Source: JAHFUI01 sp041485905
Lineage (GTDB): Bacteria > Acidobacteriota > Vicinamibacteria > Vicinamibacterales > CAVVIG01
NCBI GenBank assembly: GCA_041485905.1
Contig: JBGPKK010000152.1
Coordinates: 1-10,994, forward strand
Direction of reading: 5' to 3'
Length of the DNA stretch: 10,994 bases
The notes below the pieces were generated by a model, which did not search any database, was not told the origin of the DNA, and worked only from the letters and a program-made list of their open reading frames with translations. Of this stretch, positions 1 through 5,536 are shown in pieces. A program made the position numbers and the translations under genes. Positions within the stretch are counted from its first letter, which is position 1, and the number at the start of each line of letters is the position of its first letter.

Positions 1-948
1 CTCGTCGAGCAGGCCGAGCAGGGGGTGGACTACTTCACGGTCCACGCGGGGGTGTTGCTGCGCTACATCCCGATGACCGCTCGCCGGCTGACGGGCATCG
101 TCTCGCGCGGCGGATCGATCCTGGCCAAGTGGTGCCTGGCCCATCACAAGGAGAATTTCACCTACACGCACTTCCGTGACATCTGCGAGATCATGCGCGC
201 CTACGATGTGTCGTTCTCTCTCGGCGACGGCCTCCGTCCCGGCTCGATTGCCGACGCGAACGACGAGCCGCAGTTCGCCGAGCTGAAGACGCAGGGGGAG
301 CTGACGAGGATCGCGTGGGCGTACGACGTCCAGGTGATGAACGAGGGTCCGGGTCACGTGCCCATGCATCTCATCAAGGAGAACATGGAGAAGCAGCTCG
401 AATGGTGCGAGGAAGCGCCGTTCTACACGCTCGGTCCGCTCACAACCGATATCGCGCCCGGCTACGACCACATCACGTCGGCAATTGGCGCGGCCATGAT
501 CGGCTGGTACGGGACCGCCATGCTCTGCTACGTGACGCCCAAAGAGCATCTCGGCCTCCCGAACCGGGACGATGTGAAGGCGGGTGTGATCGCGTACAAG
601 ATCGCCGCCCATGCGGCCGATCTGGCCAAGGGGCATCCGCGCGCGCGCGAGTGGGACGATGCGCTGTCGAAAGCGCGGTTCGAGTTTCGCTGGGATGATC
701 AGTTTAATCTCGCGCTGGATCCGGTCACTGCTCGTGCATACCACGACGAAACGCTGCCGGCCGAGGGCGCGAAGCTGGCGCACTTCTGCTCGATGTGCGG
801 CCCAAAGTTCTGCAGCATGGAGCTGACGCAGCAGGTCAGAGACTACGCCGCGCAGAAGGGTTTAGACGAAGCCGCGGCGGTGACCGCCGGGATGGAAGAA
901 AAGTCGCTGGAATTCCGCAGGACGAAGGAGATCTACGTGAAGGCGTGA
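1..948 (+). CDS. thiC: Phosphomethylpyrimidine synthase ThiC, C-terminal part (5' end outside window)
   Basis: ThiC is a cytosolic radical SAM enzyme that rearranges 5-aminoimidazole ribotide into 4-amino-5-hydroxymethyl-2-methylpyrimidine phosphate for thiamine synthesis. The frame is open from base 1, so the GTG at 25 is internal and 315 residues of the C-terminal part are visible. Family hallmarks are the SRGGSILAKWC stretch near the start, LGDGLRPGS, NEGPGHVPMH, TLGPLTTDIAPGYDH and the terminal CX2CX4C (Cys263, Cys266 and Cys271 of the fragment, bases 787-813), which binds the 4Fe-4S cluster. ThiC proteins run to roughly 430-610 residues, so about half or more of the gene is here and its end looks intact. 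Any TPP riboswitch would lie upstream, outside the window. No other thiamine gene follows it. Identity is very secure. Confidence 0.97.
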   Translation, partial: LVEQAEQGVDYFTVHAGVLLRYIPMTARRLTGIVSRGGSILAKWCLAHHKENFTYTHFRDICEIMRAYDVSFSLGDGLRPGSIADANDEPQFAELKTQGELTRIAWAYDVQVMNEGPGHVPMHLIKENMEKQLEWCEEAPFYTLGPLTTDIAPGYDHITSAIGAAMIGWYGTAMLCYVTPKEHLGLPNRDDVKAGVIAYKIAAHAADLAKGHPRAREWDDALSKARFEFRWDDQFNLALDPVTARAYHDETLPAEGAKLAHFCSMCGPKFCSMELTQQVRDYAAQKGLDEAAAVTAGMEEKSLEFRRTKEIYVKA

Positions 949-1080
949 GAACGCGCCCGTGCAAATCATTCAGCATCGACGTCTGAGTGGGGTTGCAGTT
1001 TCTGCCACTTCCTGTTGCACGACTGAGATTTTCAGCGTGAATTCTCACGGCACGGACGATGCTAAGATCCGGGTCGTCGC
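949..1080. other. Intergenic spacer between thiC and the repeat-protein gene
   Basis: This 132-base spacer contains no convincing gene. It has a 5-bp stem at 1036-1049 (CGTGA, loop ATTC, TCACG) and a short GCAG-TTT-CTGC stem earlier. Neither is followed by a T run, so neither is a clear terminator. A TAAGAT hexamer at 1063-1068 lies 12 bases before the next ATG and could be a -10 element, but no good -35 is seen. Confidence 0.4.
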
Positions 1081-1491
1081 ATGTCGCTCACCCGGGAAGA
1101 CCTCAACGCCGACCTCGAGCGCTTCGCGACCAAGGACGCTCTGACGCGCGAACTCGAGCGCTTCGCCACCAAAGACTATTTGGCGCGCGAGCTCGAGCGG
1201 TTTGCGACCAAAGAAGATCTGGCGCGCGAGCTCGAACGGTTCGCGACCAAGGAAGATCTGTCCGGTTTCCGTGAGGAAACAGCGCAGAGCTTTGCGGACC
1301 TGCGTCGGTACATGGAGATCATGGCGGAAGACTTGAAATCGACGGTCAAATTGTCGATCGAAGTGTGTATCGGTCGGAACGTGGCGCTCGATCGGCGACT
1401 GTCAACGAAGCTGGAGAATCACCAGCGGCGTATCGGCAGCCTCGAAGGGCAGGTTACCGTCTTGGGAACCCGGCGAGGCAAGCGACGGTAG
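1081..1491 (+). CDS. Small coiled-coil protein with 13-residue tandem repeats
   Basis: The function is not recognised. The 136-residue product is strongly charged and almost wholly helical in character. Residues 12 to about 60 consist of four copies of a 13-residue unit of the form LERFATKEDLARE, encoded by a 39-bp tandem repeat. The rest (from about residue 62) is a charged helical tail with a single Cys in LSIEVCIGRN and a basic end (RRGKRR). ATKEDL-type repeats are common in bacterial coiled-coil proteins of unknown role and also recall Borrelia Bdr proteins, so that motif does not assign a function. There is no signal peptide and no membrane segment. The ATG at 1081 is the first in-frame start before the repeats; no Shine-Dalgarno precedes it. 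The stop at 1489-1491 lies one base from the stop of the truncated minus-strand gene that it faces. Confidence 0.75.
   Translation: MSLTREDLNADLERFATKDALTRELERFATKDYLARELERFATKEDLARELERFATKEDLSGFREETAQSFADLRRYMEIMAEDLKSTVKLSIEVCIGRNVALDRRLSTKLENHQRRIGSLEGQVTVLGTRRGKRR
1114..1260 (+). repeat. 39-bp in-frame tandem repeat, about 4 copies
   Basis: Units begin at 1114, 1153, 1192 and 1231, exactly 39 bases apart, each opening with CTCGA(G/A)CG. The fourth copy is cut short around 1260, where the coding sequence changes to a unique tail. Copies 3 and 4 are the most alike. Because 39 is a multiple of three, gain or loss of a unit changes protein length without a frameshift. Confidence 0.9.
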
Positions 1492-1492
1492 G

Positions 1493-1642
1493 TCACACAT
1501 CGCCTTCGTCCACCACTCGTTCTCCACGACTGTCGCACAAATCCGGCATCAGTCCGATGGATTTGAGCCGCGTGACGGGATCGTCGACGCCCACGAAATC
1601 GAGCGCCGTCATGCTGTTGAAAATGACGAATGCAGCTTTCAC
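1493..1642 (-). pseudogene. N-terminal remnant of a DJ-1/PfpI-family protein
   Basis: Read on the minus strand from a GTG at 1640-1642, this frame gives 49 residues starting MKAAFVIFNSMTALDFVGV and continuing DDPVTRLKSIGLMPDL. That pattern (a hydrophobic first strand AFVIF, then MTALDFVGV and DPVTRLKS) matches my recollection of the N-terminus of DJ-1/PfpI (ThiJ-like) proteins, which are usually near 200 residues and carry a catalytic Cys much further on. Here the family-like sequence stops after about residue 35 (near base 1540) and 14 unrelated residues lead to a TGA at 1493-1495. The nucleophile region is missing, so the piece cannot be an active family member. The GTG overlaps the preceding gene's TGA by 4 bases (GTGA), which suggests it was once a normal downstream operon gene. 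A real 49-residue microprotein is the alternative. Confidence 0.6.
1539..1564. terminator. Weak stem-loop between convergent genes
   Basis: AAATC at 1539-1543 and CATC at 1547-1550 can pair with GATG at 1556-1559 and GATTT at 1560-1564, with a 3-base bulge and a 5-base loop. It sits between two convergent transcription units, where a bidirectional terminator would be useful. It has no T tract and lies inside the truncated DJ-1/PfpI frame, so the call is tentative. Confidence 0.2.
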
Positions 1643-2208
1643 CGCTCGGCGACGGGCACTATCTGGATGATCGTCGGAAATCGCGCGGGCTGACCGCCCG
1701 GCTTCGGGTTGGGATAGCCCTGCGATGCCGCGGTCTGGAAGTCCTTGATCGTCACGCCCGGCGGAAACGCCATCGTCTCCTCGCGATACTTTCCGACGTC
1801 GAACTCGTGGGTCGCGGGGATGTCGAAGACGAGCTCGCCTTTCTGTTTCAGCGCCGTGCGGTAATACGCCACCAGATCGACGAAGGTCGCAGCGGACCCG
1901 AAGAGGTAGTAGCGCTGACCGCGGCCGGCATCGTACGACGCGATGAACTGCGCGCCCGGGTAGATCGGCACGCCGAGGGTGGCCTCGGTCGGCGCGGCTT
2001 CGGCGGCGCCGGCTGCGGGTCGTGCGGGCGCGGCTGTGGGGGGAGGCGTCGCCGGTTGCGCGGGTTGCGTCGCGGGCGGACGAGGAAATGGCTGGGGCAC
2101 CGGCGGCTGCTGACTCAAGGCCAGCGCGATCCTCGGGTCGGCTGGGAAGACGACGTCGAGATAGCCTTCGACGACAGCCATCAGCCCTGCGAGCAGAAAG
2201 CCCAGCAT
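1639..2208 (-). CDS. Secreted or membrane-anchored Pro/Ala-rich protein of unknown function
   Basis: The function is not recognised. With the ATG at 2206-2208 the product is 189 residues. It begins with a hydrophobic segment (MLGFLLAGLMAVVEGYLDVV, no lysine or arginine) that could be a signal or anchor. Residues from about 34 to 75 form a low-complexity linker rich in Pro, Ala, Gln and Thr. A compact C-terminal domain follows from about residue 78 (GVPIYPGAQFIASYDAG, then YYLFGS, YYRTALKQKGELVFD, a Phe-Pro-Pro-Gly stretch and a final IIQIVPVAER). The layout is that of an exported protein whose folded domain sits in the periplasm. A TTG three bases upstream is possible, but a perfect TATAAT six bases before the ATG supports ATG as a leaderless start. 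The stop overlaps the truncated DJ-1/PfpI frame by GTGA. Confidence 0.75.
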   Translation of the reverse strand: MLGFLLAGLMAVVEGYLDVVFPADPRIALALSQQPPVPQPFPRPPATQPAQPATPPPTAAPARPAAGAAEAAPTEATLGVPIYPGAQFIASYDAGRGQRYYLFGSAATFVDLVAYYRTALKQKGELVFDIPATHEFDVGKYREETMAFPPGVTIKDFQTAASQGYPNPKPGGQPARFPTIIQIVPVAER

Positions 2209-2214
2209 CAAGTG

Positions 2215-2220
2215 ATTATA
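2215..2220 (-). promoter_or_regulatory. -10 element for a leaderless transcript of the minus-strand secreted protein gene
   Basis: The minus strand reads TATAAT at 2220-2215, a perfect sigma70-type -10, followed by six bases (CACTTG) and then ATG. A transcript starting about seven bases past the -10 would begin at the start codon, so no ribosome-binding site is possible. No good -35 is seen at the usual spacing. Confidence 0.55.
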
Positions 2221-2276
2221 CGCCGCAGCCGGAACCGATCGACCCGATCGCGCGTCTGTACGATCAACGGCGGATC

Positions 2277-2298
2277 GGCGGACCTAATAAGGTCCGCC
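2277..2298. repeat. Perfect 9-bp inverted repeat (hairpin)
   Basis: GGCGGACCT (2277-2285) and AGGTCCGCC (2290-2298) are exact reverse complements around the loop AATA. The right arm is the first part of the 24-25 bp direct repeat that follows. It sits mid-way between two divergent promoters, so it is unlikely to be a terminator for either flanking gene. A REP-like element or a binding site fits better. Confidence 0.7.
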
Positions 2299-2363
2299 CT
2301 ACACTAGGACTATTAGGTCCGCCCTACATTGAACGGCAAGGTCCGCCGTACATCGACGACAAG
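2290..2363. repeat. Three tandem copies of a 24-25 bp intergenic repeat
   Basis: The core AGGTCCGCCCTACA occurs at 2290-2303 and 2315-2328, and as AGGTCCGCCGTACA (one change) at 2339-2352. Starts are 25 and 24 bases apart, with unlike sequence between the cores. The array ends just before the htpX -10 element, so it occupies the region where an activator or a -35 would sit. It is not a CRISPR array: the cores are 14 bases and the gaps only 10-11. Confidence 0.7.
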
Positions 2364-2369
2364 TAAGAT
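2364..2369 (+). promoter_or_regulatory. -10 element for leaderless htpX
   Basis: TAAGAT (4 of 6 matches to TATAAT) is followed by six bases (AAGACC) and then the htpX ATG. That is the same -10 to ATG distance as in the divergent gene on the other strand. There is no Shine-Dalgarno in the gap, so a transcript starting at or very near the ATG is likely. No recognisable -35 is present; the spot is taken by the third repeat copy. Confidence 0.45.
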
Positions 2370-2375
2370 AAGACC

Positions 2376-3212
2376 ATGGCCAATACAGTGAAGACGGCGC
2401 TCCTGCTCGGAATCATGAGCGCCTTGTTTCTTCTGCTCGGCGAGGCGCTGGGCGGCGCTCAGGGCCTGATGCTTGGCTTTCTGTTTGCGGCCGGCACCAA
2501 CTTCGCGTCGTACTGGTTTTCCGACAAGATCGTCCTGCGGATGTACGCGGCGCAGCAGGTCGGGCCCGATCACCGGCTGTACCGCGTCGTGAGCCGCCTG
2601 GCCGCGCGCGCCAGCCTGCCGATGCCGCGTGTCTACATCATTCCGCAGCCATCCCCGAATGCGTTCGCGACCGGACGCAACCCGAGCCATGCCGCCGTGG
2701 CAGCGACTGAAGGCATTCTGCGGCTGCTGAACGACGAGGAGCTCGAAGGCGTTCTCGGTCACGAGCTCGCGCACGTCAAGCACCGCGACATCCTGATCAG
2801 CTCGGTGGCGGCGACCTTGGCCGCTGCGATCATGATGACGTCGCGGTTCGCGATGTTCTGGGGGATGGGCGGCCGCGACAACGACCGCGAAGGCAACAAT
2901 CCGGTGGCGCTGCTGGCAACGATCATTCTCGCGCCGGTGGCGGCGATGCTCATCCAGATGGCGATCTCGCGGTCGCGCGAGTTCGAGGCCGACGCGGGAG
3001 GCGCGTCGATCGCCGGCGGTCCCATGGGGCTCGTCAGCGCCCTGCGCAAGCTCGAGGTAGCCTCGCATGCCGTTCCTCTCGACGCCAACCCGGCCACGGC
3101 TCACATGTTCATCATCAAACCGCTGTCAGTGTCGGGGCTGATGTCGCTTTTCAGCACGCACCCGCCGACCGAGGCGCGCGTCCAGGCGCTGCTCGCGCTG
3201 CCCCGGCCGTAG
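2376..3212 (+). CDS. htpX: Membrane zinc metalloprotease HtpX (M48 family)
   Basis: HtpX is an inner-membrane M48B metalloprotease that takes part in quality control of membrane proteins. The 278-residue length is normal. Two hydrophobic segments lie near the N-terminus (about residues 8-22 and 30-48) and two more at about 139-162 and 177-197. The zinc site is HELAH (residues 129-133), with the third ligand probably Glu202 of the ExxxD motif in SREFEADAG. Other family marks are PSPNAFATGRNPSHAAVA before the active site and STHPPTEARV near the C-terminus. The ATG at 2376 is chosen because family proteins start directly with the first membrane helix and a -10 element lies six bases before it. 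Heat or envelope-stress control, as in Escherichia coli, is not visible here. It faces the radical SAM gene across 41 bases with no clear terminator. Confidence 0.96.
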   Translation: MANTVKTALLLGIMSALFLLLGEALGGAQGLMLGFLFAAGTNFASYWFSDKIVLRMYAAQQVGPDHRLYRVVSRLAARASLPMPRVYIIPQPSPNAFATGRNPSHAAVAATEGILRLLNDEELEGVLGHELAHVKHRDILISSVAATLAAAIMMTSRFAMFWGMGGRDNDREGNNPVALLATIILAPVAAMLIQMAISRSREFEADAGGASIAGGPMGLVSALRKLEVASHAVPLDANPATAHMFIIKPLSVSGLMSLFSTHPPTEARVQALLALPRP

Positions 3213-3253
3213 CCACCTCTCTCGGAGCGACCTTCCGGCGACGCGCCTGACAT

Positions 3254-4297
3254 TTACCACGCGAACCCCACCTGTTCCGGGCCTTTCACTTCATCCGGCT
3301 CGGTCCGGTCCGCGTTCGCGTCTTCTCGGCGCGTGAGCCCGTAGCGCTGCTGAAGAACCCGGACCATTCCCTGAACTTCTTTCCGGTACGCGTTGGGCGG
3401 GTACTTCTTTTCGTAGAGCCGCTCGTACCGGGGCAACATCGCAGGGAACTCGTCCGCCAGAAACTTCATGAAGTGCGACCGGGTGCCGTCCTGCAGGTAC
3501 ATCACGTTGCAGCCGACGAAGCGCGCTCCGTGGTCGGCGATGGACTTCACCGTCCGCTCGAGTTTGGCGCGCGCCGATGAGAAGCCCGGGACGATGGGCG
3601 CCATGAGGACGCCCGCGTTGATGCCTGCGTCGACGAGATCGCGAACCGCGCGGAGTCGTTGAAGCGGATGCGCCGTGCCCGGCTCGAGCGTCTGCCAGGC
3701 GTCTTCGTCCACGGTCGGGACGCTCATATACACGGTGCACCCGGCCGCGCGCGTGACATCCAGCAGCACATCGCGATCGCGGACGACCATCGGTCCCTTC
3801 GTGATGAGGCCAATGGGCGTGCGCCCGCGTGCGAGCGCCTCGAGGCAGCTTCGAGTCAGCTTGTAGTGACCTTCGATCGGCTGGTACGGATCGGTCGCCG
3901 TCCCCACGGCGACCAGTTCTCGGATCCACGACGGGCGATCCAGCTCGCGGCCGAGCACGTCGGCCACGTTGCGCTTCACGAGAATGACCGACGCGAACTC
4001 ATCGTCAGCGTTCATCTCGAACTGCACGTGATAGCGGCGTGCGAAGCAGTAATGGCAGCCGTGGGTGCAGCCACGGTACGGGTTCAGCGTCCAGTTGAAC
4101 GGCATCCCGCGCACGCCGTTGAGCGCGGAGCGGCACGCGACTTCCTGGTACCGCGCCTCGTCCGCGCGACGCTGGGCCTCGGTGAGCGCCGCGGTGCCAC
4201 CGTGTTTGACGGTGTCGGCGATGTCTCGAGTACTCGGCTTCTTCGAGCCGAGGTCGAGAAAGAGGGGAAAGGTCATTGACGACCGGGTCGCGGCCAT
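3254..4297 (-). CDS. Radical SAM protein, Rv2578c / SPL-like family
   Basis: This is a 347-residue radical SAM protein of the spore-photoproduct-lyase-related group (COG1533), closest in pattern to the Rv2578c family. The substrate is unknown. The N-terminal part contains SALNGVRGMPFNWTLNPYRGC, interrupted here only by the family cluster motif CX3CX2C (CTHGCHYC), which binds the 4Fe-4S cluster used to cleave S-adenosylmethionine. GTATDPYQPIEGHYKLTRS, ITKGP and the MAPIVPGF stretch are also typical of the family. No signal or membrane segment is present, so it is cytosolic. Family members are often discussed with DNA repair because of SPL, but that role is not shown for this subfamily. The ATG at 4297 is used; an internal ATG seven codons later (MTFPLF) is the alternative start. 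It has its own upstream region with repeats and is separated from the UbiA operon by 77 bases. Confidence 0.88.
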   Translation of the reverse strand: MAATRSSMTFPLFLDLGSKKPSTRDIADTVKHGGTAALTEAQRRADEARYQEVACRSALNGVRGMPFNWTLNPYRGCTHGCHYCFARRYHVQFEMNADDEFASVILVKRNVADVLGRELDRPSWIRELVAVGTATDPYQPIEGHYKLTRSCLEALARGRTPIGLITKGPMVVRDRDVLLDVTRAAGCTVYMSVPTVDEDAWQTLEPGTAHPLQRLRAVRDLVDAGINAGVLMAPIVPGFSSARAKLERTVKSIADHGARFVGCNVMYLQDGTRSHFMKFLADEFPAMLPRYERLYEKKYPPNAYRKEVQGMVRVLQQRYGLTRREDANADRTEPDEVKGPEQVGFAW

Positions 4298-4301
4298 AGG
4301 G

Positions 4302-4325
4302 AAAGCGTATTCGCTTTATATTCGC
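4302..4325 (-). promoter_or_regulatory. Putative operator/promoter of the radical SAM gene
   Basis: Just upstream of the start codon lie a 6-bp inverted repeat (AAAGCG 4302-4307, loop TATT, CGCTTT 4312-4317) and two direct copies of TATTCGC (4308-4314 and 4319-4325), 11 bases apart, about one helical turn. On the minus strand TATAAA (4320-4315) could be a -10, and TACGCT (4309-4304) lies six bases before ATG as another weak -10. Such packing suggests a regulator site on the promoter, but no known box is recognised. Confidence 0.4.
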
Positions 4326-4374
4326 CCATGATCGCGACTTCGGCCGCGCCCAGTCAAGCACGATCGGCGTCTGC

Positions 4375-4614
4375 CTAACGGGGCTTGGTGGTCGGCCTGC
4401 GCTTAGCTGACGGGGGCGTCTGAGTCGCGCGTCGAGCCGCGGGTTTCGTCTTCGTTGTCTTCTTCTTCACAGCCGATGTGGTCCCCGCCGCGACACGGGT
4501 GGAATGGCGGGGACGGTGACGAACGACCCGCTTCGGCGCGGCTTCCGCGATCGAGCCGAGCGTGAAAACCGCCAGGAGCGCGACCAGCAGCGTCTTGATC
4601 CTCTCGCGTGTCAT
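4375..4614 (-). CDS. Small exported, very basic protein of unknown function
   Basis: The product is 79 residues. It starts with a clear signal peptide: basic n-region MTRERIK, hydrophobic core LLVALLAVFTLGSIA and a likely cleavage after AEA or AEAA (about residue 25-26). The remaining 53 or so residues are dominated by Lys, Arg, Thr, Pro and Ala (for example KKKTTKTKPAARRAT) and have no acidic residue, so the mature protein would be a disordered polycation in the periplasm or outside. A role such as binding a negatively charged polymer (LPS, nucleic acid) is only a guess. The start is firm: AAGGAGG lies 8 bases before the ATG and overlaps the ubiA stop codon, so the gene is translated from the same message, 13 bases after ubiA. 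No family is recognised. Confidence 0.7.
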   Translation of the reverse strand: MTRERIKTLLVALLAVFTLGSIAEAAPKRVVRHRPRHSTRVAAGTTSAVKKKTTKTKPAARRATQTPPSAKRRPTTKPR

Positions 4615-4622
4615 CGAGTCAT

Positions 4623-4629
4623 CCTCCTT
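4623..4629 (-). promoter_or_regulatory. Strong Shine-Dalgarno overlapping the ubiA stop
   Basis: The minus strand reads TAAGGAGG: the ubiA TAA supplies the first bases of an AAGGAGG site, eight bases before the ATG of the small exported protein. It is the only strong Shine-Dalgarno noticed in front of a complete gene in this window, and it ties translation of the small gene to the operon. Confidence 0.75.
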
Positions 4630-5536
4630 ATAAAAGATACGCTATCGCAAGACCGATCTGCGCGACGAACATCATTCGATACATGTGGGCCCACGACACG
4701 TGATTCGCCTCGACGGCGAGTTCCTCGGGGCGCCGCAGCATCAGGTAGCACACGTAGACGCCATAGGCGGTCATCATCGCGCCGAGCACCTGAAGAAGCA
4801 TGAAATTTCCCGTCAGGAGGCCGGCCCATGCGCCGACAGGAATCATCACGAACGGTACGACGAACGACGGCGAGATCATCCACGCCGCGCGTCGCACGCC
4901 ATATTGGATAGGGAGCGTGCGGCAGCCTCCGAGCCGGTCGCCGTCCATATCGGCGAAGTCCTTCGTTGTCGTCGCGCCGAGCAGAAAAAGCCCGAAGATT
5001 GCGCCGATGAACCAAGGCTCGACGCCGGCGATCGTCTTGACGGACGACCAACCCGCGACCTTCAACAGTACGCCTCGCGGGAGCGCGATCGTCACGTTCG
5101 CCCAGATGCCGAGCCGCTTGGTTCGCGCGGGCGGCATCGAATAGAGAAACGTGCAGATGACAGCGGCGATGACCAGCCAGAAGCATTCATGGCGGCCCGA
5201 TGGGGCAACGAGCCAGGCGAGGACCAGAGCAGCGACGTACGCGATCGTGGTGAAGGTCCACGCCTGTCGGATCGTCATGCGGCCGCTCGGCAGCGGGCGC
5301 GTCGGCTTGTTCACGCGATCGATGTCCAGGTCGTAAATCTGGTTGAGCGCGTTGTTTCCCGCGTTGAGGACCGCGGCCATGGCGGATCCAACGAGCGGCG
5401 CCACAAGGAGGGTTGGGGCCCACGATTCCGGCGGGAACGCGCCGATGGCGGTTGCGGCGCCGGACAGGAATCCCAGCGCCGGCGCCACAAGAGTAAACGG
5501 TCGTGCGAAATCGATGAACCCGCGGACTGTCGTCAT
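4628..5536 (-). CDS. UbiA-family prenyltransferase
   Basis: UbiA enzymes are integral membrane proteins that move a prenyl group from prenyl diphosphate to an acceptor (quinone ring, chlorophyllide, glyceryl phosphate or sugar). This 302-residue protein has the family length, many hydrophobic helices and both Mg-diphosphate sites: NQIYDLDID (Asn65, Asp69, Asp73) followed by KPTRPLPSG, and a second Asp-rich motif KDFADMDGD (Asp193, Asp196, Asp200) followed by RTLP. FLYSMPPARTKRLG and the KDFADMDGD form recall the chlorophyll synthase and geranylgeranylglyceryl-phosphate prenyltransferase branches more than 4-hydroxybenzoate transferases, but the acceptor cannot be told by reading. The ATG overlaps the kinase-fusion stop by ATGA (5533-5536), so translation is coupled. 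Its partner may be the diphosphate made by that kinase. Confidence 0.9.
   Translation of the reverse strand: MTTVRGFIDFARPFTLVAPALGFLSGAATAIGAFPPESWAPTLLVAPLVGSAMAAVLNAGNNALNQIYDLDIDRVNKPTRPLPSGRMTIRQAWTFTTIAYVAALVLAWLVAPSGRHECFWLVIAAVICTFLYSMPPARTKRLGIWANVTIALPRGVLLKVAGWSSVKTIAGVEPWFIGAIFGLFLLGATTTKDFADMDGDRLGGCRTLPIQYGVRRAAWMISPSFVVPFVMIPVGAWAGLLTGNFMLLQVLGAMMTAYGVYVCYLMLRRPEELAVEANHVSWAHMYRMMFVAQIGLAIAYLL

Noticed and set aside
25..27. GTG at 25 as the start of a 307-residue ThiC
   Set aside because: The frame is open to base 1 and ThiC proteins are longer, so this is an internal codon of a partial gene.
1014..1042. TTGCAC (1015-1020) with TGAATT 17 bases downstream as a promoter for the repeat-protein gene
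   Set aside because: The -10 matches only 3 of 6 positions and lies far from the start; the TAAGAT at 1063-1068 is no worse and better placed, so neither is called as a feature of its own.
1114..1260. Possible CRISPR array from regularly spaced repeats
   Set aside because: The 39-bp units are contiguous with no unique spacers and are in frame within a coding sequence.
1630..2307. Plus-strand frame of 225 codons opposite the secreted-protein gene
   Set aside because: It has Arg/Gly-rich noise with runs such as GRGCGGRRRRLRGLRRGR; the minus strand has the signal segment, linker, folded domain and promoter.
2313..3104. Minus-strand frame of 263 codons opposite htpX
   Set aside because: It is antisense to a secure htpX gene, has an Arg/His-rich composition and runs through the intergenic repeats.
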